Shown: in pieces, positions 6,756 to 11,566 of the stretch | Layout: the number at the start of each line of letters is the position of its first letter | Position numbering within the stretch: the stretch's first letter is position 1 | Source: Oligoflexia bacterium | GTDB taxonomy: Bacteria > Bdellovibrionota > UBA1018 > CAIMNF01 | Assembly: GCA_903842755.1 (NCBI GenBank) | Contig: CAIMNF010000243.1 | Span: 1 to 11,566, forward strand | Direction of reading: 5' to 3' | DNA: 11,566 nucleotides | Position numbers and translations under genes: made by a program | Notes under the pieces: model-generated | What the model saw: the letters and a program-made list of their open reading frames with translations, nothing else | Told to the model about the DNA's origin: nothing | The model's database searches: none

Positions 6756-8087
6756 CTATTCAACCGTTTGGTAAACGTTCGTGCTTGATTCAAGCGGGTG
6801 ATAAAGCTCATTGAGAACTTTATACTTTGCCCGAAAGGGAACTCGGCTTGCGCGCCAAACAAAGCCAATTTCCTCGTTGTGATTGCCATCATGATGTGGC
6901 GCAAACAGTCCTGGTTTGTCCCAGTTCCCATCGATGATGTTGCCGTCGGCATCGAGTTCTAAGGTGTAAATCAGGTGCCGCGAATCCACGGCCCCTGGCG
7001 TTTGCGCCAAACTTAAGTTCAATCGATTGTAGCCCGCGGGAAGAGTGCTTGCATTAACAGTTCCATTCGTCGTTTCATGACGGGGCTCGGTTTCGTCGGT
7101 GAAATAAAGATCGGTAGCCACTTTTACTTTAGAAGTTCCGCCATGTTCACCTACCGTGGATTCTCCTCCGGTAATTACGCTCGCATAGCCAATGATGGGA
7201 TAATTCCAAAGGTCATCGGCGTTGTTGGCTTGGACCTCAAAGGAGCGATGGTAGCGACCGACAATGTTTGCAAGCGCAAGGTGAAGGGCTGCGGCATTAA
7301 CTGTTTGCGGGCATAGTGCGCCGATTTTGCGATTACACCGTTTGCCCATTTGGCGGTATTCAAAATAAACCATCTCGGGGTTTGATTTGACGATGGTTTG
7401 CTGTCCATTTGCGTCTTTCTTAGGAACCCAGTTGGCCCGAAAGTTTTCGTCAAATTCGGACGCTTCAAACGCATAGTAAAAAGCCATAATTGCTTTGATA
7501 TCTGACGCGCCAAAGGGAATGGTAATGCCGTCGGCGTTCACATAAACCGTAGGCTGCGGTTCCGCATAGTTAGACGCGGTGGGGGACCACCCATGGCAAA
7601 TGCCGTAAGCATAATGCGAATCACCCGAAAGTTTTGTGACAATCCGTTTGGTTAAAGGGTAGTCGTAATCGCCGTTTGCAATGTCAAATTTTTCAGCGGG
7701 CGAAAGTGCGCCGATTTCCGCAAGCGACATTGTTTTTAACGTCTCCAGGTTCGCATGCACTGCTTTTTTTACAATGTCACTGCGCGTTTTTTGTTCGGTA
7801 GGTTTATCATTCACGTCCACGTAGCGAACCGCGATCCCAATATCATCGTCCGGCCAATAGGTGTCGCTGAACGGGGTATGACCACCGCCTTCGACCACAT
7901 TGGCGACGGTTGGAAGTGTGCTCAGTTTTGTTTCAAGGGTTTCATCCTTAAATAAAAAGGAGGTTGGATTGCTTGACCACGGCCAACGAGCCGCGGTGTA
8001 GTTAGGGGATGGCTCCGCAAAGGCTGCGACTGCGAAGAGAGTGATGGTGAACGTAAGGTGCAACGAGTTTAGTTTGGGTTTCTTCAT
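6756..8087 (-). CDS. Exported transglutaminase-elicitor-like protein (GP42/TGase_elicitor type)
   Basis: This 443-aa protein has a signal peptide (about 1-24, ending AVAAFA|EP). Its core resembles the Phytophthora GP42 transglutaminase-elicitor family and its bacterial relatives. It has a Cys block 'YGICHGWSPTA' (C164, H165), then 'ITIPFGASDIKAIMAFYYAFEA', then 'VNAAALHLALANIVGRYHRSF' with the likely catalytic His H269, then 'DDLWNYPIIGY' (W294, N295, P297). The last block lines up with the Pep-13 elicitor segment of GP42 (VWNQPVRGF). Members of this group are Cys-His enzymes that make or break isopeptide/amide bonds; activity here is inferred, not shown. C251 and C259 could form a disulfide. 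The C-terminal ~120 residues look beta-rich. A 121-nt AT-rich gap separates it from the decarboxylase upstream, so it probably has its own promoter. No Shine-Dalgarno sequence is evident before the ATG. Confidence 0.65.
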   Translation of the reverse strand: MKKPKLNSLHLTFTITLFAVAAFAEPSPNYTAARWPWSSNPTSFLFKDETLETKLSTLPTVANVVEGGGHTPFSDTYWPDDDIGIAVRYVDVNDKPTEQKTRSDIVKKAVHANLETLKTMSLAEIGALSPAEKFDIANGDYDYPLTKRIVTKLSGDSHYAYGICHGWSPTASNYAEPQPTVYVNADGITIPFGASDIKAIMAFYYAFEASEFDENFRANWVPKKDANGQQTIVKSNPEMVYFEYRQMGKRCNRKIGALCPQTVNAAALHLALANIVGRYHRSFEVQANNADDLWNYPIIGYASVITGGESTVGEHGGTSKVKVATDLYFTDETEPRHETTNGTVNASTLPAGYNRLNLSLAQTPGAVDSRHLIYTLELDADGNIIDGNWDKPGLFAPHHDGNHNEEIGFVWRASRVPFRAKYKVLNELYHPLESSTNVYQTVE

Positions 8088-8208
8088 GGAACGAACCCTA
8101 ACTTAAATTAAATAATTTGTTAAATATATTTTGTGTAAAATTGAACTTTTATAATTGACTAAAAAACTTAAAATTAGGACAAGAGGGGGTTGATCAGTAA
8201 CAAATAGC
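8088..8208. other. AT-rich intergenic region, likely promoter of the transglutaminase-like gene
   Basis: This 121-nt gap between two minus-strand genes is strongly AT-rich, especially 8100-8175. It holds TATAAT-like runs (TTATAAAAG on the minus strand near 8150), but I could not pair any with a good -35. No terminator hairpin with a T-run was seen after the decarboxylase stop. It most likely contains the promoter for 8087-6756. Confidence 0.35.
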
Positions 8209-9777
8209 CTAGGTCTGTAACGCCCAAAGCAAAATGTCTTGAATATGGCGAAACTCCAAAAACGGATGCGCCAAAATCAGCCGCAAAAAAGTGCCTTGAT
8301 CGTTCGCCGAATAGTTTACAAAAGCGAGGTTTTTTTCTTTGAGTTGGTTCCTTACCACTTTTGACCACCCTTTGATGTTCATTTCTGGAGAAGGAGGAAG
8401 CACCCGAACGCAAAGATTCAGAAATTCCGGCTCGGCAATGAGTTCGAGACGCGGCTGCCTTTTTACCCACTCGAGGGATTGTTGGCGAATGGAGATCAGC
8501 CGATCGATAAAATCGCCAATTCCGTGGTCACCCAAATTTCTCCAAAGCGCCCAAAAGTTCACCGCATCTGCGCGGCGCCCGCATTGCAGCGATGACTTTC
8601 CGCGGTCTAAAGATGGATCGGCATCGTGGAATAAATAATCGCCGCCGCTGACGTCGTTCGCGTCTAGCAGGATTTTGGGGTGTTTCGTTAAAAAAAAGCT
8701 GCAGGTTAAGCCAGCGCCCAGTAGTTTGTGCGCATCGAAAGTAAAGGAGTCCGCTCGCTCAACACCCTTTAACAGATGCTTTGTTTTTGATGAAAAAACC
8801 GCAGGCCCACCCCAGGCCCCATCCACGTGCAGCCAAAGATTGTATTCAGCGGCCAGATCCGCTAATGGATCAATCGCGTCGAACGCCCCCAGAACGGTAG
8901 TTCCCGCGGTCGCGCCGATCATTAAGGGGGTGGAGCCCTCTTGAATGCAGTGTTTGATTTTTTGTTCCAGGTCTTGCGCGTTCATTTTTCCATCTGAATT
9001 CACTTGAACGAAGACCAGTTGATTCATGCCCAAGCCCAGAGTGATAGCCGCTTTTTGAAAGGAATAGTGCGCTTCTTCGGAAATAAAAACCTTCAATTTT
9101 TGCCCCGAAAATCCCTCTTGTTTGATCTCCGGAAAACGCCTATGGCGCGCGCAATGGAGCGCCATTAAATTTGCGGCACTACCGCCGGGCACGCCGAGAC
9201 CGTCTCGTTTTCCTGTGGGCCAACCCAGCTTTTCGCAAAGGGACTCAACGATGCGTAATTCAATTTCAGTCAAAAGCGGGCTTGCTTCTTGGGTAGCGAG
9301 TGTGGTCCGAGTGCGAGCGATGATTTCTTCAGCCAAGAGCATCTGGGCAGAAACTCCAGTAAAAAGCTGGTTCATAAAATAAGGCGAAGCAACCGTGACG
9401 GAATCCTGGTGGATTTGCTGAAGGTGGTCTTCTACTTGATCGATTGAATGAGCTTGACCGAGGTGTAAAAAATTTGAATCTGAAAATGGGGCAGCGGACG
9501 CGAACTGCGCGGGAGTGGGCATTTTATGGTTTGGAGCCGACTGCCAAATCGTTCCCATTTCGGAAACACATTTTAATTGATGACGGGCTCCCGCGGGAAC
9601 AGTGAACGATTCCGGCGCGGTCCAAGTTCGTCGTTCAATTTTGAAGCCTAGATCAAGCTCTTCTTCAAAAGAGCCGTTAAGGACCTTAAAGTAGGTTCTG
9701 TTCACGAAAATGGGGGTCAGGCCAGTGGACTGGCCTTTTTTCCATTCGGAAGTAAGAGGAGTGATCATTTGATCCAT
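8209..9777 (-). CDS. PLP-dependent group II decarboxylase, cysteine sulfinate/glutamate decarboxylase-like, with cupin-like N-terminal extension
   Basis: This 522-aa cytoplasmic enzyme has every landmark of group II PLP decarboxylases: 'PGGSAANLMALH' (198-208), PLP-stacking H237 in 'EEAHYSF', D319 in 'LHVDGAWGGP', Schiff-base lysine K351 in 'DAHKLLGAGLTCS', 'LQCGRRADAVNFWALWRNLGDHG' (397-419) and R499 in 'TFLRLILAHP', matching the substrate-carboxylate Arg of GAD/CSAD. The C-terminal half follows animal CSAD/GAD more closely than DOPA decarboxylases. In the three-residue selectivity motif defined for CSAD (F-x19-S-x-Y) and GAD (S-x19-N-x-F), this protein has F139, T159 and A161: CSAD-like first position, conservative second, novel third. 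Cysteine sulfinate is therefore the favoured substrate, with aspartate or glutamate possible. Residues ~22-84 are an extra cupin-like module ahead of the catalytic domain. The start follows an in-frame stop 5 codons upstream and lacks a ribosome binding site; a second ATG lies at codon 4. Divergent from the Fic gene. Confidence 0.85.
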   Translation of the reverse strand: MDQMITPLTSEWKKGQSTGLTPIFVNRTYFKVLNGSFEEELDLGFKIERRTWTAPESFTVPAGARHQLKCVSEMGTIWQSAPNHKMPTPAQFASAAPFSDSNFLHLGQAHSIDQVEDHLQQIHQDSVTVASPYFMNQLFTGVSAQMLLAEEIIARTRTTLATQEASPLLTEIELRIVESLCEKLGWPTGKRDGLGVPGGSAANLMALHCARHRRFPEIKQEGFSGQKLKVFISEEAHYSFQKAAITLGLGMNQLVFVQVNSDGKMNAQDLEQKIKHCIQEGSTPLMIGATAGTTVLGAFDAIDPLADLAAEYNLWLHVDGAWGGPAVFSSKTKHLLKGVERADSFTFDAHKLLGAGLTCSFFLTKHPKILLDANDVSGGDYLFHDADPSLDRGKSSLQCGRRADAVNFWALWRNLGDHGIGDFIDRLISIRQQSLEWVKRQPRLELIAEPEFLNLCVRVLPPSPEMNIKGWSKVVRNQLKEKNLAFVNYSANDQGTFLRLILAHPFLEFRHIQDILLWALQT

Positions 9778-9792
9778 GGAAACATAGTCTAT

Positions 9793-9800
9793 CTGATCAG
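9793..9800. promoter_or_regulatory. Palindrome within a larger imperfect dyad upstream of the decarboxylase
   Basis: CTGATCAG is a perfect 8-bp palindrome and sits inside a wider stretch with TATCT and AGATA at its ends (9790-9806). It lies 16 nt before the decarboxylase ATG. This is the position of a repressor operator, but no regulator is encoded nearby and 8-bp palindromes arise by chance. Confidence 0.25.
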
Positions 9801-9833
9801 TAGATAAAAAAAAGGCAGAAATTGGTGATGAAC

Positions 9834-9888
9834 CGAATCATGACCATTGATTCAATTTAATCAATGCAGTTTCATAAAAAATGATTCA
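9834..9888. repeat. Cluster of TGATTC-type repeats and an inverted repeat between divergent genes
   Basis: CATTGATT (9845-9852) and AATCAATG (9859-9866) form a perfect 8-bp inverted repeat with a 6-nt spacer. The hexamer TGATTC occurs at 9848-9853 and 9882-9887, and its reverse complement GAATCA at 9834-9839. The cluster lies in the 154-nt intergenic region shared by the decarboxylase and Fic genes and may be a transcription-factor binding array. No T-run follows, so it does not look like a terminator. Confidence 0.35.
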
Positions 9889-9931
9889 TTGATGTTCGAG
9901 TAAATAAGTCATTCATGATAAAAAGGGTTCC

Positions 9932-11119
9932 ATGATCAGGAACATGCTTTCTTTTGTTTGGGTTTTTACGCTTTTCATTTTCGGTGAAATCGCCGTTAAG
10001 CCTTTGGCCCACGGAGAAAACAGTGATTGCCAAGATGTACTTTCGGGAGAAATCACCGAAGTCGTCGTCAAAAGTAATGCTCCATTGATTCACGCGGGAA
10101 ATTATCGCAGCAAAGTTCGAGAACTTATTCAAGCTCACCCGATTCTGATGACTCCAAAATTTGAGCCTGTTTCTGGTACTATTGTAAAAATACCGGGTGA
10201 AGAAAACGTGTTTTTCGTTGATGAGGTTTTCAAAGAGAAGCATGAAGTGGTTTTTCGTGGCTTAAGAGGGGTGTTTAGGTATTTTAAGTGGACCACGGAC
10301 GAAAGTGCAAACACGACTTACTTATCAGAATTCCCGATCAATGAAAAAGAGTGGGACAAAAAATTATTTCAAAATAACCCGTATAAAGAGCCCGAGCGGA
10401 CAAACTTTTCCCCCCGAGGATTGAACGAGGAATGGGCAGGAAAGCTTGCCCGTTCTCAAGTTTTGGGTTTACCCCTGACGAGTAACGATCAAACTAATCT
10501 TGGCCTTAAGAACTTAACGCTGGCCAATGCAATGATGATCAAAATTCTCTCCGATAATACTGCACTCACCGTAACGGATCTAGAAGCCATTCAGATGCAA
10601 GTGACTCAAGGCATGACTTTTCCGAATGATTCAACAGGAAGTGCAATACCAGATTTGTCACTTCTTACAGGCGTGGTCAGAGGAACGGAGCCTCGAATCA
10701 TCACTAGAAATGGGAGAGATTACAAAATTGATGTACGTGAGTTGCAGATGAAATTAGGAAATGGGGTAGCTTTTATTCCCGCGCAAGAGGTGCCTTCACA
10801 CTTGCAGGGGCTCCTCATTAAAATAAACTCCATCAACCACGAAACGCCTCTTTTTAATATTATCGAAAACTACGTCGATTTTATTGTGATCCACCCATTC
10901 ACTGATGGGAATAGCAGAACCGCGGGGATCATTCTGGATTATATGCTCCTGAAGGCAGGATTTCCTCCGGCTCCTCACAATCGAAACTTCACCAGCACCA
11001 GGGATTTGATTTTCTATACACCACAAGAGGCTTATGAAAGTTTTTTGGTGGCTTATCATGTTCTTCAACTTTTTGAAAAATACAAGTGGATGTCTGATCA
11101 AGAGACTAAGTTTTACTGA
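9932..11119 (+). CDS. Exported Fic-domain protein with altered active-site motif
   Basis: This 395-aa protein starts with a hydrophobic signal-like segment (about residues 5-22), so the protein is probably exported or membrane-tethered. An N-terminal region (about 30-190) is not recognised. The Fic domain spans about 205-385: the flap region 'LLTGVVRGTEPRIITRNG' with 'FIPAQEVPSHLQGL', then the helix 'IENYVDFIVIHPFTDGNSRTAG'. Fic enzymes transfer AMP or related groups from nucleotides to target hydroxyls. The canonical motif is HxFx[DE]GNGRxxR; here H321, F323, D325, G326, N327 and R329 are kept, but the second Gly is S328 and the final Arg is G332. Loss of that Arg may weaken ATP binding or change the chemistry. 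No [ST]xxxE[GN] inhibitory motif is present; the nearest is SINHET at 300-305. AAGGG sits 4 nt before the ATG. The 3' end overlaps the convergent neighbour by 7 nt. Confidence 0.78.
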   Translation: MIRNMLSFVWVFTLFIFGEIAVKPLAHGENSDCQDVLSGEITEVVVKSNAPLIHAGNYRSKVRELIQAHPILMTPKFEPVSGTIVKIPGEENVFFVDEVFKEKHEVVFRGLRGVFRYFKWTTDESANTTYLSEFPINEKEWDKKLFQNNPYKEPERTNFSPRGLNEEWAGKLARSQVLGLPLTSNDQTNLGLKNLTLANAMMIKILSDNTALTVTDLEAIQMQVTQGMTFPNDSTGSAIPDLSLLTGVVRGTEPRIITRNGRDYKIDVRELQMKLGNGVAFIPAQEVPSHLQGLLIKINSINHETPLFNIIENYVDFIVIHPFTDGNSRTAGIILDYMLLKAGFPPAPHNRNFTSTRDLIFYTPQEAYESFLVAYHVLQLFEKYKWMSDQETKFY

Positions 11120-11566
11120 AAAGGGTGTTGAGCACACACTTCGCTGGAAGTCTGGCCTTTTTGGTTCCACTTCACGCCAGTCCCGGCACTGGCCACATCA
11201 GCGCGATTTGGCAAACTCAATTGAAGTCCGGGGTAAAAGTCCCCATTAGAAATGGTGAAGCTTATTAAATCAAGCGCCGGATTAGTTGGATTGACAATAA
11301 AATCCAAACGACCTAACCCTGATACAGAAAGCGAATTTTCATCTGTGCTTGTCCAAGTTGTTGGGACAACTTTAGAAGGATAGGTAGAGCGGTGACCGGC
11401 AAATATTACGGAAGCGGTTCCCGTTTGTTCTAAATAAAGATAAATTTCAATTCGACTGTCCCCGCTTGCATTCGTATTACCCGTGAAGTGAATTGCTGAA
11501 AAAGTTAATCCGGTTTGGCATGTCCCCGATTGTTTGAAATAAAGACTTGTTAAGCTTCGGGCTAGA
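11113..11566 (-). CDS. C-terminal part of a Ser/Thr-rich, beta-strand-rich protein of unknown function (5' end outside window)
   Basis: On the minus strand one frame is open from the right edge to a TAA at 11115-11113, giving 150 residues with no stop. No ATG occurs in that frame within the window, so the gene starts beyond the edge. The protein is rich in Ser, Thr, Gly and Asn, with alternating hydrophobic residues ('RIEIYLYLEQTGTASVIFAG', 'LTFSAIHFTGN', 'LDFIVNPTNPALDLISFTIS') that suggest a beta-sandwich. It has two Cys, one near the beginning of the visible part (SGTCQTG) and one near the end (SEVCAQHPF), placed as if to close a disulfide. This composition is typical of secreted or surface proteins. 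I recognise no family. Its stop overlaps the last two codons and stop of the convergent Fic gene. Confidence 0.65.
   Translation of the reverse strand, partial: LARSLTSLYFKQSGTCQTGLTFSAIHFTGNTNASGDSRIEIYLYLEQTGTASVIFAGHRSTYPSKVVPTTWTSTDENSLSVSGLGRLDFIVNPTNPALDLISFTISNGDFYPGLQLSLPNRADVASAGTGVKWNQKGQTSSEVCAQHPFQ

Noticed and set aside
1..11566. CRISPR array, insertion sequence or prophage genes
   Set aside because: No regularly spaced repeats, transposase or integrase motifs, terminal inverted repeats or phage genes were found.

Overview
The window is a protein-rich piece of a Gram-negative bacterial chromosome with mid-range GC and AT-rich gaps between genes. Several products carry Sec-type signal peptides. 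The gene types (a stand-alone four-domain S1 protein, exported PLD and transglutaminase-like proteins, an exported Fic protein) would suit a Bdellovibrionota or related deltaproteobacterial-type genome, but that placement is an impression from gene content and was not tested. I see no rRNA, complete tRNA, CRISPR array, transposase or integrase, and no gene-free stretch longer than 300 bases.

Layout: (a) 1-774, plus strand: the 3' end of a sulfotransferase gene cut by the window edge, then a small TPR-like protein. (b) 2665-786, minus strand: a polytopic, histidine-containing membrane protein, coupled by a 2-nt gap to an exported cyclophilin-type isomerase with a C-terminal membrane anchor. 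(c) 2746-3270, plus: an Arg-type cysteine dioxygenase, divergent from (b) and meeting a single-domain response regulator (3783-3271, minus) stop codon to stop codon. (d) 3964-5358, plus: an exported two-HKD phospholipase D-like protein, preceded by a hairpin plus T-run and an inverted repeat over its ribosome binding site. (e) 9777-5377, minus: a PLP decarboxylase of the cysteine-sulfinate/glutamate type with a cupin-like N-terminal extension, an exported transglutaminase-elicitor-like protein, and a four-S1-domain RNA-binding protein. (f) 9932-11119, plus: an exported Fic-domain protein with an altered active-site motif, overlapping tail-to-tail with a minus-strand gene that runs off the right edge.

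The most interesting functional link is metabolic. Cysteine dioxygenase makes cysteine sulfinate, and the decarboxylase is closest in its motifs to enzymes that convert cysteine sulfinate to hypotaurine, the precursor of taurine. A bacterial hypotaurine/taurine route is therefore plausible, although the genes lie about 5 kb apart and the substrate-selectivity triad of the decarboxylase is non-canonical. A second theme is a set of exported proteins able to act on lipids, proteins or nucleotides outside the cytoplasm (PLD, transglutaminase-like, Fic, cyclophilin).
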